A stretch of DNA of 64,000 bases from Seinonella peptonophila (GTDB lineage Bacteria; Bacillota; Bacilli; Thermoactinomycetales; Thermoactinomycetaceae), in the NCBI RefSeq assembly GCF_900129355.1, contig NZ_FQVL01000003.1, positions 124,001-188,000 of the forward strand, in the 5' to 3' direction. Under the pieces are notes generated by a model. That model saw only the letters and a program-made list of their open reading frames with translations. It was not told the DNA's origin and searched no databases. Position numbers and translations under genes: made by a program. Below are positions 44,634 to 54,274 of the stretch, piece by piece. Each line of letters begins with the position of its first letter. Position 1 is the first letter of the stretch.

Positions 44634-45620
44634 TTATGCATAAACATCTGTTTCTAAACTATCTAATGAAGGCTGTGGACTTGCTTCTGCATAGCGGACA
44701 GCAGCTTCAATCTCCTCTTTGGCTTGAAGACGAATGTTTTCCCATTCTTGTTCATCCGTCAGTCCAGCTTCAATTAAACGATTTGCCATAAATACAAGTG
44801 GATCTTTTTCCGTTCTCCAAAATCTCTCTTCTTCTTTTGTCCGATACTTTTTCGCATCACTCTTAGAGTGACCTTTCCATCGGTATGTTTTTGCTTCGAT
44901 CAAAGTAGGGCCGCCACCATTTCGTGCTCGTTCTAAAGCTTCTTGAGTCGCTTCAATAACGGCAAATAAATCATTTCCCTCTACAACGATACCTGGTATT
45001 CCATAAGCAGCCGCACGATCACCGATATTTTCAATGTTGGTCATTTCTTTTACTGAGCCTGACATGCCATATTGATTATTTTCACAGAAGAAGATGACTG
45101 GTAGATTCCATACAGAGGCTAGATTGATTCCTTCATGAAAACTTCCTTCATTTGAAGCCCCATCTCCAAAAAAGCAAAGAGTTACATAATCTAAGTTCTT
45201 CATTTTAGCAGTTAGTGCAGAACCGACTGCAATGGGAATGCCACCGCCTACAATGCCGTTAGCCCCTAAGTTACCACGGTCTACATCAGCGATATGCATA
45301 GAGCCGCCTTTTCCTTTGCAATAACCGGTTTCACGAGCAAATAATTCGGCCATCATACGATTTACATCTGCACCCTTTGCGATGCAGTGACCATGACCAC
45401 GGTGAGTGCTTGTGATCTTATCTTGCTCATTTAACACTGCACAAGCACCCGCTGCTGTTGCTTCTTGTCCAACACATAGATGCGTCGTGCCGTGGATTAG
45501 ACCTCGAGCAAAAAACTCATCTACTTTCTCATCAAAATAGCGAATCAACCACATTTGATGCGCTAACTCTAACAATCTTTCCTTGCTGAATGCTTTTGGA
45601 AGTTCTACTTGCTTATTCAT
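44634..45620 (-). CDS. 2-oxo acid / acetoin dehydrogenase E1 alpha subunit
   Basis: 328 residues. The thiamine-diphosphate motif is [20 protein letters not shown] followed by the ENN of [24 protein letters not shown] and [14 protein letters not shown] are shared with acetoin dehydrogenase AcoA and related E1 proteins; the 328 + 329 subunit sizes fit the acetoin type better than the usual longer PdhA. It is the first gene of the three-gene operon, behind its own promoter and the shared operator. Confidence 0.92.
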   Translation of the reverse strand: MNKQVELPKAFSKERLLELAHQMWLIRYFDEKVDEFFARGLIHGTTHLCVGQEATAAGACAVLNEQDKITSTHRGHGHCIAKGADVNRMMAELFARETGYCKGKGGSMHIADVDRGNLGANGIVGGGIPIAVGSALTAKMKNLDYVTLCFFGDGASNEGSFHEGINLASVWNLPVIFFCENNQYGMSGSVKEMTNIENIGDRAAAYGIPGIVVEGNDLFAVIEATQEALERARNGGGPTLIEAKTYRWKGHSKSDAKKYRTKEEERFWRTEKDPLVFMANRLIEAGLTDEQEWENIRLQAKEEIEAAVRYAEASPQPSLDSLETDVYA

Positions 45621-45653
45621 CCAACAAACCTCCTATCATAATCTCAGCCAATT

Positions 45654-45714
45654 ACATTTGTTCTTTTATATTACATTTGTAAATGATCATACGATAAATT
45701 ACTTTTATCGTCAA
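45654..45714 (-). promoter_or_regulatory. Promoter and SorC-type operator of the dehydrogenase operon
   Basis: TTGACG (45709-45714), 17 nt, TATGAT (45686-45691) on the minus strand, with a CGATAAA/TTTATCG inverted repeat in the spacer. The 41-bp block at 45654-45694 differs from that in front of gutM at only a few positions and contains CATTT-GT-AAATG. Confidence 0.72.
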
Positions 45715-45776
45715 ATAAAAAACTCATCAATTGTATCGTTTCCATTCAGCGAGTCAATATGTAGGAGGAATCACAC

Positions 45777-46566
45777 ATTCGAAAAATAATCAAGATTACC
45801 AATTATTTGATGAACTTGAGGTGCAAAAAACAATCAGATTTTTGAGGGAAAAAGCATTTCTCTAGTTCAGCTACACAATCAAGAGCTGAATGATGCCATG
45901 CTCAATCACCCAGCAGTAGCGAAGATCAACACTTTTAGCAACAGCAGTCTTCTCACTCAAGTATGTTAAATTATTTTCAAAGGATAATGATTCGCTATGA
46001 TATGAGGTGGATTTCGAAAGTAGACAACGAAGCAACCAATGGTGATCCCATTGGAGATCAACGATATGAAAACAGATGGAAACCGCATCATTTTTGGAAG
46101 GAAATGTTGTTGCGCTTTTTGGAACGGATACTGGGAGTAGAAGGCTTTCCTCGTTCTGTCACAATCAGTATCTTGGTAAGCAGTCTGGTGCTGGTCAACA
46201 TGAATATGCTGACCAATACCCTGCCATTGGTACTAAATCTCCAACACATCCAGCAGGGTACTGGGATTGTGATGGCCGCTTTTGCCTTCTCCTCCATCTT
46301 GGGAAGCTTCTTAGCAGCGGCTCAAGTGCGACATTATGGTTCTGCCAGAAGATCGAAAAGGGCTGGCTGCTTCTGCTTGGTTTACTTCGATCAACATCGC
46401 CAATGCGGGCGGTTTCTTGATCGGTGGATCCATTGGAGCGGCTACGGACTATTCCGGCTGGATTTGGCTTAGCGTGCTTCCTATTGTGATATTTTCTACT
46501 TATGTGCCTGTTCTCCCATGGCTCCGTCAGTTGATCACAGCGATCAAAGTCAAAAAGAGAACATAA
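45777..46566 (+). pseudogene. Remnant of an MFS transporter gene with decayed upstream sequence
   Basis: A TAGGAGG site at 45763-45769 is followed by an open frame that begins with ATT instead of ATG and stops after about 30 codons. A second fragment (NQELNDAMLNHPAVAKIN) lies in another frame. From about 46155 the frame encodes membrane segments (SILVSSLVLVNMNMLTNTLP, GIVMAAFAFSSILGSFLAAA), then breaks at about 46330. The sequence continues in a different frame with the MFS C-terminal region (LPEDRKGLAASAWFTSINIA, GGSIGAATDYSGWIW) to 46566. The middle of the transporter is missing. So this is a deleted, frameshifted gene. A terminator still follows it. Confidence 0.7.
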
Positions 46567-46607
46567 ACGCTGAAAAGGAAAAGGGTTCATCTGTAAATCT
46601 ACAAGCA

Positions 46608-46639
46608 AAGCCTCTCTCCTTGATGGAGAGAGGCTTTTG
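46608..46639 (+). terminator. Terminator after the MFS pseudogene
   Basis: AAGCCTCTCTCC (46608-46619), loop TTGAT, GGAGAGAGGCTT (46625-46636), then TTGG. The stem is strong and the T-run short. Confidence 0.7.
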
Positions 46640-46699
46640 GTATAATGAATATAAATAATTTTTATTTTGAATAAATATATTGAAAGGTGTGAATAGAAA

Positions 46700-47746
46700 G
46701 TGGATCATGATTATTTAAAGCCTAGTACTGGGATGGAATATCTATTTGACTTGGTGAAAGTGAAAGAAGGGTATTTTGTGCCAAAAGATGATCAAAACAA
46801 GATTATCGATTCCATTGACTCATTTTATAACGAAGCATCAATAGCTCTCCAAGCAGATGATGTAGAAACGCATCCTCAACAAGTTTTTCAAATTCTGAAG
46901 CATCTGAACGACACCCAGATGGAAATACAAAAAGGAGAAATTGTTTTTAAATCTAATAAAGGACATCAAGCAGCAGATTTGTCAAGAGCAGATCAAGAGT
47001 TTCACCCAAAGATCATTTCTTCAGTCACAAAGCTACTGCATCTCCATCATGTACTTCTTCAGAAGCTAGATTCTGTTCAAAATACAAATCATTCATTCCT
47101 CGAAGAGTTAAATTCATGTATAACGAGCAATCAAGTAAACACAAATGAAAGATCTCTGTTACAGGCATTACTAACACCCAGTGGTATCCAAAGGCTAGAG
47201 CTATTTCGCTTACATCTAATTGATACATATGGACTTGAATTTTCAAAAAGAATCAACCAAACAAAGGAATTAAGCGATGAAGAGAAAGCTCAACTCACTT
47301 TAGGGAGAATTGAAAAAGAAAGCTGGGGACTCATAACGGATGAAGATATATTGATCACAGATCAATATATCATGAACCTACTTAACAAAGCACCTATAGA
47401 GCATTTAAACTTACTGGAGACGGAACCATATCATATCAATGCGGCAATCTTCAAACAGATGATGTCTCACTTTGATCGTGTTGAATCAAAAGCACAACTT
47501 AACCCAGCAACTCTCAAAAACTTTCATGAACATATCAATCAATTATATAACCAACTATATGATCAACATAATTCCCAAACACCTTATGATATGGCTCAAC
47601 GAGATATTTGGCAATTGATTACTTGTACTAGTATGATCAAAAGTCATGTAGACCGCGAACTTCGAAACATTCAAACGACAAAAGAATGGCACAAAACAAC
47701 TCCATTCGATCCAATCATTACAAAATCGCCTGAACGAGAACCATAA
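46700..47746 (+). CDS. Hypothetical helical protein, family not recognised
   Basis: 348 residues starting at a GTG with GAAAGGTG upstream. It is rich in Gln, Asn, His, Leu and Glu, with no signal peptide, membrane helix or cysteine-rich motif. Long stretches such as IISSVTKLLHLHHVLLQKLD and LKNFHEHINQLYNQLYDQH suggest an all-alpha fold. A TATAAT-containing promoter-like sequence lies about 60 nt upstream (GGTATAATGAATA). It is flanked by the MFS remnant and a carboxypeptidase gene, which gives no functional clue. Confidence 0.65.
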   Translation: MDHDYLKPSTGMEYLFDLVKVKEGYFVPKDDQNKIIDSIDSFYNEASIALQADDVETHPQQVFQILKHLNDTQMEIQKGEIVFKSNKGHQAADLSRADQEFHPKIISSVTKLLHLHHVLLQKLDSVQNTNHSFLEELNSCITSNQVNTNERSLLQALLTPSGIQRLELFRLHLIDTYGLEFSKRINQTKELSDEEKAQLTLGRIEKESWGLITDEDILITDQYIMNLLNKAPIEHLNLLETEPYHINAAIFKQMMSHFDRVESKAQLNPATLKNFHEHINQLYNQLYDQHNSQTPYDMAQRDIWQLITCTSMIKSHVDRELRNIQTTKEWHKTTPFDPIITKSPEREP

Positions 47747-47901
47747 GAGCACAGTTTGAAGATTTCTATCTGCTCCAGCACACTTTCTCCCCTTCTTCCC
47801 AATTTATAGCAGAGCATACTTTTTTCATAAGCAGGAACTGGGGATATAGCCCGGGGTGCTCGTAGTAATCTGCCATTTTACAGGATGTGGTCGATCAATA
47901 G

Positions 47902-48951
47902 CTAACTTGCCTTTCTCTTTTCTATATGTTTCCTTTTTGTTTTTGCTAATTGTTGAAATCCATAATCATATAATTTTTTTGTTTCTGTAAACCGTTTCGC
48001 AACAGTAGGAGCACCCATAACGACTGAGAAGAGCCGTTGATGATCACGTTCTACAGTACCCGTAAAGCAATATCCCGCTGCACTGGTAGAGCCTGTTTTG
48101 ATACCGTCGACACCCTGATATTCATATTCTAACCCTGGTAACATCCGATTCCAATTTGTCACTTTTTGTTCTCGATCTGTGCCTGGATGAAAGGTATAGT
48201 GAGCAATCGTGCTAAATTTAAAAATTCCTGGATGAACTTTTACTAAACTGCGCCCCAACTGAACTGTATCAGCAGCCGACATCACATGATTGCCCGGCGA
48301 TTTTGGGGGGTCAGGGTAATCTTTATGGTCTAAACCGGATGCATTGTTAAAGTGTGTATGACGCAAGCCTAGTTGCTTAGCTTTATGGTTCATCATTTCT
48401 ACAAACTTCTCCTCTGTACCCCCTGCATACTCAGCCAACGCAACAGCAGCATCATTACCTGATTGAACCATTACCCCTTTCATCAGCTCTTTTACAGTAA
48501 TACGTTCATTTTCAACAAGAAATATTTGTGCCTCATCGATTGCAGCAGCTCTTTTGCTTACGACCACCTCATCATCCCAATGAATCCGTTTTTGTTGAAT
48601 TTGATCTAAAACAAGATAAGCGGTCATCATTTTCGTCATACTTGCTGGGGGACGTGGTTCATTTTGATCTTTCTGAGCCATCACTTTTCCGGTTTGATCA
48701 TTGATCAGTACATAAGATGCTGCTTCAATCTGAGGCCCTGAAGAGTCTTTCGATGAATCTGACTTTTTAAGTGATTGGACTGGTTCATTTTCGTTAGAAT
48801 CTTCGTAAATTCGGGGTTGGTGTAATTGCTTTCTTTCTTCATCTGATAGAGAAGGTGTCAAGTTGGGATTGGGCTCCGCCTTTATTGCAACAGGACTAAA
48901 AAGAAGTTGAATGAACAAAAGAATAATGAGAGAAGAAATATATTTATTCAT
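47902..48951 (-). CDS. D-alanyl-D-alanine carboxypeptidase (PBP5/DacF family)
   Basis: 349 residues with a signal peptide (about 1-25, SPVAIKAEPN region). The penicillin-binding motifs are SMTK (SxxK), SGN (SxN) and KTGST (KTG). It trims the terminal D-Ala from peptidoglycan stem peptides outside the membrane. A Ser/Lys/Asp-rich linker at about 40-72 precedes the catalytic domain. The usual C-terminal PBP5 domain and amphipathic anchor are missing, so it is shorter than DacA/DacF. AAAGGAG precedes the ATG. Confidence 0.92.
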   Translation of the reverse strand: MNKYISSLIILLFIQLLFSPVAIKAEPNPNLTPSLSDEERKQLHQPRIYEDSNENEPVQSLKKSDSSKDSSGPQIEAASYVLINDQTGKVMAQKDQNEPRPPASMTKMMTAYLVLDQIQQKRIHWDDEVVVSKRAAAIDEAQIFLVENERITVKELMKGVMVQSGNDAAVALAEYAGGTEEKFVEMMNHKAKQLGLRHTHFNNASGLDHKDYPDPPKSPGNHVMSAADTVQLGRSLVKVHPGIFKFSTIAHYTFHPGTDREQKVTNWNRMLPGLEYEYQGVDGIKTGSTSAAGYCFTGTVERDHQRLFSVVMGAPTVAKRFTETKKLYDYGFQQLAKTKRKHIEKRKAS

Positions 48952-49018
48952 AAAAAACTCCTTTAATCAATATATGTAAAAGTTGGAATAATCGATCTAT
49001 TTGGTAGACAATAAACCT

Positions 49019-49210
49019 TTAGTGAAGCCTTTTTCCTCCATATAAAAGCTTCTGTCCACTGTTTAATTGGGTTGGTGAATCAATTTTGCGAATTAATTGC
49101 TCAATTTGAAAATCCAGACGATCTAACTTAACCTCTACAGCATCTAACTTCGCATGTGTCAACTCGCTTCGTTCAAGGAGTTTTAGTAGTAAATTTTTTA
49201 TTTCCTCCAT
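49019..49210 (-). CDS. Small coiled-coil hypothetical protein
   Basis: 63 residues (MEEIKNLLLKLLERSELTHA at the start), largely a heptad-repeat coiled coil (AVEVKLDRLDFQIEQLIRKI). AAGGAGG lies 6 nt before the ATG, strong support for translation. No known family. It stands between valS and the carboxypeptidase gene. Confidence 0.65.
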   Translation of the reverse strand: MEEIKNLLLKLLERSELTHAKLDAVEVKLDRLDFQIEQLIRKIDSPTQLNSGQKLLYGGKRLH

Positions 49211-49290
49211 CAGCGTCCTCCTTTTCCATTATGCTCCCATTATATCGAATAAACAGTAAAACACAACAGAATTTTCCGTCTCTTCCAAAA

Positions 49291-49318
49291 CAAAAAGAGC
49301 GCTATTTCTAGCACTCTT
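49291..49318 (-). terminator. Terminator of valS
   Basis: AAGAGCGCTA (49295-49304), loop TTTC, TAGCACTCTT (49309-49318), one mismatch; on the minus strand TTTTTGTTTT follows. Confidence 0.85.
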
Positions 49319-51977
49319 ACTCTGATTGCAATTGGGCTAAACGTGCTTTTACCTTAGCTTGTTTTTCCAGATAATCCTGCTCTTTGGCCCGTTCTGCTTC
49401 CACAATCTGAGCCGGGGCTTTCTCAATAAAGCGCTGATTGGCTAATTTTTTTTGTACGCGCTCCACCTCAGTGTTCCACTTTTTCAGCTCTTTGGTGAGA
49501 CGTTCAATCTCCAAATCCAGGTCAACCAATCCAGCTAAAGGAACAAAGATTTCCGCACCACTTACCACAGCACTCATGGTTTTCTCTGGTGTTGGCAAAT
49601 TTAAGGCAATCTCTAATTTGTCCAAGTTACAGAATCGCTGTAGGTATGTTTCCCCCTGCTTGATATATGCGTATGTTGTCTGATCACTCGGTCGTATGAG
49701 CAATGTGATCTTTTTGCTGCCCAACACTTCAGCCTCAGCACGAATACTGCGCACTTGACGAACGATATCAATCAAAAGATGTACTTGAGCAACTGCTTGA
49801 GGGTAATCAAACTGCGCTCCTGATGGCCAATCAGCCACAACAATACTTTCACCCTGATGGGGCAAGTGTTGCCAAATCTCTTCTGTTACAAATGGCATAA
49901 AAGGATGCAGGAGACGAAGTGTCTGATCTAAAACATAACAAAGAACTGATTTTGTTTTCTGCTTTGCTTGGTCATCATCACCATATAGATAAAACTTAGC
50001 CAATTCAATATACCAATCACAAAACTCATCCCAAACAAAATCATATAATTTTCGACCTGCTTCACCAAAATTGTATTCTTCAAGATGCCGTGTTACTTCT
50101 TCAGCCGTTTCACGCAATCGATGTAAAACCCATTGATCGGCAACGCCTAATTCGCCAGATAGATCAATTTCTTCATATTGAAATCCATCTAGGTTCATCA
50201 GTACAAAACGAGAAGCATTCCAAATTTTATTAATAAAATTCCTTGCTGATTCTACTCTCTCCCATCGGAACCGTTGATCTTGACCTGGTGTACTACCGGT
50301 CGAAATCATATAACGAAGTGAATCTGCTCCATACTGATCAATCACCTCAAGCGGATCAATTCCGTTGCCAAGGGATTTAGACATCTTCTGCCCATTTTCA
50401 TCACGTACAATTCCATGCATTAGAACATCCTGAAACGGTCTTTCGTCTGTATATTCCAGTCCCGAAAAAATCATCCGAGCCACCCAAAAGTAAATAATAT
50501 CGTAGCCAGTTACCAATACATTGGTTGGGTAATAACGCTTCAAGTCTGCGGTTTCATCAGGCCAACCTAATGTAGAAAATGGCCATAACGCTGAGCTAAA
50601 CCAAGTATCTAGCACATCTTCATCTTGTTTTAATTGACTGCTTCCACAATGACTGCATTTTGTTGGTTCCTCCATCGCAACTGTCAACTCTTGACAATCC
50701 GTGCAATGCCAAGCAGGAATACGATGTCCCCACCACAATTGACGTGAGATACACCAATCACGAACATTTTCAATCCACTGTAAATATACCTTTTCAAATC
50801 GTTCAGGAACAAAGCGAATTGCTTGATCACTTTTTTGCCATTCTATCGCTTGATCAGCAAGTGGTTGCATTTTTACAAACCATTGTGTCGACAAATAGGG
50901 TTCTACTACTGCCCCACTCCGTTCGCTATGTCCTACTGAATGGACATGTTCTTCTGTTTTAAGCAAATTCCCATCTTGTTTAAGCTCTTTGATAATCTGT
51001 TTTCGGCATTCAAAGCGATCCATACCTTGAAAATGTGCAGCATTTTGATTCATTACGCCACGCTCATCGATAACAAGAACTTGAGCCAAGTGGTGTCGCT
51101 GTCCTACTTCAAAATCATTTGGATCATGGGCAGGTGTTATTTTCACTGCGCCACTACCAAAGGTAGGATCAACATAATCATCAGCGATAATTGGGATTTC
51201 GCGATTTACAATCGGCAAGCGAACACGCTTTCCTATTAAGTGCTGATATCTTTCATCATCTGGATGAACCGCTACGGCTGTATCCCCCATAATTGTTTCT
51301 GGACGTGTTGTTGCGACAACTATTTCTCCACTTGCATCTACTAGCGGATAGCGAAGATGATAGATTTTCCCTGTTACTTCTTTGTGGATGACTTCAATGT
51401 CAGAAAGTGCAGTCTGCGCAACGGGGTCCCAGTTGATAATGTATTTCCCTCGATAAATCAATCCTTTGTTATATAAATCGACAAATACCTTTCGAACTGC
51501 TTTTGATAAACCTTCATCCATTGTAAAACGCTCACGAGAATAATCGAGAGAAAAGCCCATCTTCCCCCATTGTTCGCGAATGACAGAAGCATACTCCTCT
51601 TTCCATTCCCATACCAGTTCCAAAAACTTTTCCCGCCCGAGATCGTGGCGACTTTTATTTTGTTCACGTAGTTTTTCCTCTACCTTGGTCTGTGTTGCAA
51701 TGCCCGCATGATCCATTCCTGGCAACCAGAGGGTATCGTAACCCTGCATTCTCTTCATTCTGATCAAAATATCCTGCAATGTAAAATCAAGAGCATGACC
51801 AATATGCAACATCCCTGTTACATTCGGAGGGGGGATTACGATACTAAATTTTTCCCTTGTTTGATTACCAGGGGGTTTAAACAACTCACGATCCAGCCAA
51901 AATTGATATTGTTTTGCTTCTACAGACTTTGGATCATATTTTGTAGACATTTCGATCTCTTTGATTGACTTTGACAT
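49317..51977 (-). CDS. valS: Valyl-tRNA synthetase
   Basis: 886 residues, full length. It is a class I enzyme with HIGH as [12 protein letters not shown] near residue 57 and KMSKS as [11 protein letters not shown] near 532. The editing domain (CP1) lies between them ([17 protein letters not shown]), and a C-terminal coiled coil binds tRNA ([16 protein letters not shown]). AAGGAGG precedes the ATG. Expression is controlled by the T-box leader upstream. The folC gene that follows valS in B. subtilis is absent here. Confidence 0.97.
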   Translation of the reverse strand: MSKSIKEIEMSTKYDPKSVEAKQYQFWLDRELFKPPGNQTREKFSIVIPPPNVTGMLHIGHALDFTLQDILIRMKRMQGYDTLWLPGMDHAGIATQTKVEEKLREQNKSRHDLGREKFLELVWEWKEEYASVIREQWGKMGFSLDYSRERFTMDEGLSKAVRKVFVDLYNKGLIYRGKYIINWDPVAQTALSDIEVIHKEVTGKIYHLRYPLVDASGEIVVATTRPETIMGDTAVAVHPDDERYQHLIGKRVRLPIVNREIPIIADDYVDPTFGSGAVKITPAHDPNDFEVGQRHHLAQVLVIDERGVMNQNAAHFQGMDRFECRKQIIKELKQDGNLLKTEEHVHSVGHSERSGAVVEPYLSTQWFVKMQPLADQAIEWQKSDQAIRFVPERFEKVYLQWIENVRDWCISRQLWWGHRIPAWHCTDCQELTVAMEEPTKCSHCGSSQLKQDEDVLDTWFSSALWPFSTLGWPDETADLKRYYPTNVLVTGYDIIYFWVARMIFSGLEYTDERPFQDVLMHGIVRDENGQKMSKSLGNGIDPLEVIDQYGADSLRYMISTGSTPGQDQRFRWERVESARNFINKIWNASRFVLMNLDGFQYEEIDLSGELGVADQWVLHRLRETAEEVTRHLEEYNFGEAGRKLYDFVWDEFCDWYIELAKFYLYGDDDQAKQKTKSVLCYVLDQTLRLLHPFMPFVTEEIWQHLPHQGESIVVADWPSGAQFDYPQAVAQVHLLIDIVRQVRSIRAEAEVLGSKKITLLIRPSDQTTYAYIKQGETYLQRFCNLDKLEIALNLPTPEKTMSAVVSGAEIFVPLAGLVDLDLEIERLTKELKKWNTEVERVQKKLANQRFIEKAPAQIVEAERAKEQDYLEKQAKVKARLAQLQSE

Positions 51978-52002
51978 CTTACGTCCTCCTTATATCAAAA
52001 TA

Positions 52003-52269
52003 AAAAATCCTCCGTCTAAAGGACGAGGATTCGCGGTACCACCTTTATTAACGCCACAGCCAAAGAAAGACTGGTTCGTTCACTTCACATCTGTAACGTA
52101 GATCATCGGCTTCAACTACTACTCAAAGCTGAGGTTCGCTAAAGCAGCTCCAGGGCTACCTTCAACTGCTACCACCCAGAGAATCTCACAGCAAATGGTG
52201 ATTACCAAATGATCCCCCTCTCTGTGGGTTTCACAATCTACTCTTCCCTATCATCGCTTCAATTTACTT
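52003..52269 (-). promoter_or_regulatory. T-box riboswitch leader of valS
   Basis: The T-box AGGTGGTACCGCGA lies at 52031-52044 on the minus strand, followed by an intrinsic terminator (52022-52030 with 52007-52016, then T residues). The specifier region has GAAGGTAGCCC, giving GTA (Val, 52157-52159) with a purine after it. A long stem I with the AGAGAGGGG segment is visible at the 5' side. Confidence 0.95.
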
Positions 52270-52275
52270 TGCCTC

Positions 52276-52304
52276 ATTTTACTTAACATATAAGCGAAAT
52301 GCAA
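52276..52304 (-). promoter_or_regulatory. Promoter of valS
   Basis: Minus-strand TTGCAT (52299-52304), 17 nt, TAAAAT (52276-52281); the start near 52269 leads into the T-box leader. Confidence 0.65.
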
Positions 52305-52438
52305 CTAATTGAGTGTAAACGATAGATTATACAACAATTGATTGGATGAGATGAACAAAGATATGGTTCTGTCAATATTTTATCATTTGACTCCACTTTG
52401 TCTCCTTCTGCTACCCAAATGTTTTTTATTTCCTTTTC

Positions 52439-54274
52439 TCATCCATCTATCCGACGTAAACAGAAGATATGTGGTGTTAATCCACCCATCTCTACCTTGT
52501 GATCCAGTTCAATCATCAACTGTTGAAGGTATGGTTTTAAGACATCATGCATGAGCTTACTTTCTTGAGTAAGTAAAACAGCCCGACCGCCCACTTGTAA
52601 TAGTCGAACAATCTCTTTCACCAATTGTGGATATAGCCTTAAATTCGCCTCATGATCCCCTACACGTCTGCCAAAAGGTAAGTTGGCTAAAATCGTGGAT
52701 ACACATTGCTCGTCAATCGATATTGATCTAGCGTCCCATTGCTGAATCGTAACATCATGAAATGGGCGGAGATTCTGTTTTGCCAAGCAGACTGATGATT
52801 CATCTTGGTCGCCTCCTAATAGTCTTTCATACAAGCCAAATGCAGCTCGATCCATTAAAAGTGTGCCACTTCCACAGGTAGGATCAACTACTACATCGCG
52901 TGGAGTTGGCTTAGAGATCAGTACCATTGCTCGCGCCACTCGCCAGTCTAATGATGTTGCATGCAAAGTCCGTCTCGGACGAAGCATCTGCTTTTCTTGA
53001 AACAATGTAATCACTTCAAAAACTTGCCCGTCAATCGTGATTCTTTCAAAAGGATTTATCGCTTCTTTTAATGATTCAATATTTTCATGCTTCCTCCAGA
53101 CCTTATCAATCCCACAAATTCTTGAGATCGTATGGAGTTTTCGTAATTCATCCAAGCTGACAGTTGTTTCCCATTCGATCTCAAGCCATCCATTACCCAT
53201 TGTTTTCACATTGAATGGAATCTTCTTGAGGATTGCTTCTTCTTGCACAAATGACTCTAAGCCTGGTAGCGTCTCAAGAAGGAAATGTCCTTGATCTATT
53301 TTTTGTTGTTTGAGCTGTTGTAATTGATCTGCATGTCGCAGGTAGGCTTGAGCCTGATGACGAATTTTCGGTGATAGGTGCGTCGTCGCCACGTTTTGGA
53401 ATTGTTTACGTACAATTGAATCAGTCAACATGGTCTTCAATTGCTCTAATGACTGTAAAACCAATCGATTACTGGGATCGTTTAAAGAATTTAGTAAAAA
53501 GGCTTTCTTGATCGCGATAGGCAATGCAGAGGTTCCAATCGAATGAAAAACAGCTAATCGTAGTGGCTCATAAGTCTGCTGTAGCAATTGGTGATACTCA
53601 TGCTCATAAAAGGTGGTATATGGCAGTATTTGAACAAGTGCTTGTGTAACTTCTTGATCTTTTTCATTTTTGGCCATTCGAAGCAAAACAGCTCGCATCT
53701 TTTGATTGGATTGTGTCATATTTCGAAGTGCTGTTTGTACGGAATGATATTGACAATCAAGCGCTAAAATAATTTCCCGAAAACTTGTATATCCAAGTTT
53801 CAAACCGCTTACTAAAATCCCTTCAACCTGCCTCACATTGGCATCAATCAGTAAATCACATAAGATTGGGGTTACTTCAATATCTTTCAATTCTCCTAAT
53901 GTCCATATGATTGTCTTTATCACTTTAAAACCAAACTTACGTCTAATCAGCCCTGTCAGTTTCGGTAAGGCTTTGTGCCACTTACATTTCCCTACAGCCC
54001 AAACTGCCATTTGGACTACACTTGCTTTTGCATCATCTAACCCATGACATAAATGGTCAGCAAATCGTAAATTACCCCATTCGCCAATCACAGCATATGC
54101 CGTTCGTCGTAGTTGCGCATCTCGCGACTGGACAGCCCGCTTTATTACATCATCCTGCACAGCACTTGGAGCTGCTGATAATTGTCTTACATACTTTGCA
54201 CGTGAGTGTCCTTCGTTTTTAGCCAATTTGACAAAAATTTGGAAGAGTTGCTCCGCTTGCTGCAAATGATTCAC
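52439..54274 (-). CDS. HEAT-repeat protein fused to a THUMP-type RNA methyltransferase
   Basis: 611 residues in two parts. Residues about 1-310 are helical repeats of HEAT type (RTAYAVIGEWGNLRFADHL, VVQMAVWAVGKCKWHKALPK, KTIIWTLGELKDIEVTPILC). From about 325 a typical RNA methylase follows: the start domain HFLLETLPGLESFVQEEAIL, the SAM motif DPTCGSGTLLMDRAA and the catalytic NLPFGRRVG with RLYPQLVKEIVRLL, as in Trm14/THUMPD guanosine-N2 methylases. The substrate is probably tRNA or rRNA. The GTG start directly follows the stop of the upstream methyltransferase gene; a TTG three codons later has better AGGTGA spacing. Confidence 0.8.
   Translation of the reverse strand: MNHLQQAEQLFQIFVKLAKNEGHSRAKYVRQLSAAPSAVQDDVIKRAVQSRDAQLRRTAYAVIGEWGNLRFADHLCHGLDDAKASVVQMAVWAVGKCKWHKALPKLTGLIRRKFGFKVIKTIIWTLGELKDIEVTPILCDLLIDANVRQVEGILVSGLKLGYTSFREIILALDCQYHSVQTALRNMTQSNQKMRAVLLRMAKNEKDQEVTQALVQILPYTTFYEHEYHQLLQQTYEPLRLAVFHSIGTSALPIAIKKAFLLNSLNDPSNRLVLQSLEQLKTMLTDSIVRKQFQNVATTHLSPKIRHQAQAYLRHADQLQQLKQQKIDQGHFLLETLPGLESFVQEEAILKKIPFNVKTMGNGWLEIEWETTVSLDELRKLHTISRICGIDKVWRKHENIESLKEAINPFERITIDGQVFEVITLFQEKQMLRPRRTLHATSLDWRVARAMVLISKPTPRDVVVDPTCGSGTLLMDRAAFGLYERLLGGDQDESSVCLAKQNLRPFHDVTIQQWDARSISIDEQCVSTILANLPFGRRVGDHEANLRLYPQLVKEIVRLLQVGGRAVLLTQESKLMHDVLKPYLQQLMIELDHKVEMGGLTPHIFCLRRIDG

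Noticed and set aside
46076-46420. An intact 114-residue protein in the MFS remnant.
   Set aside because: It is an out-of-frame reading of the degraded transporter; the membrane segments are in the other frames.
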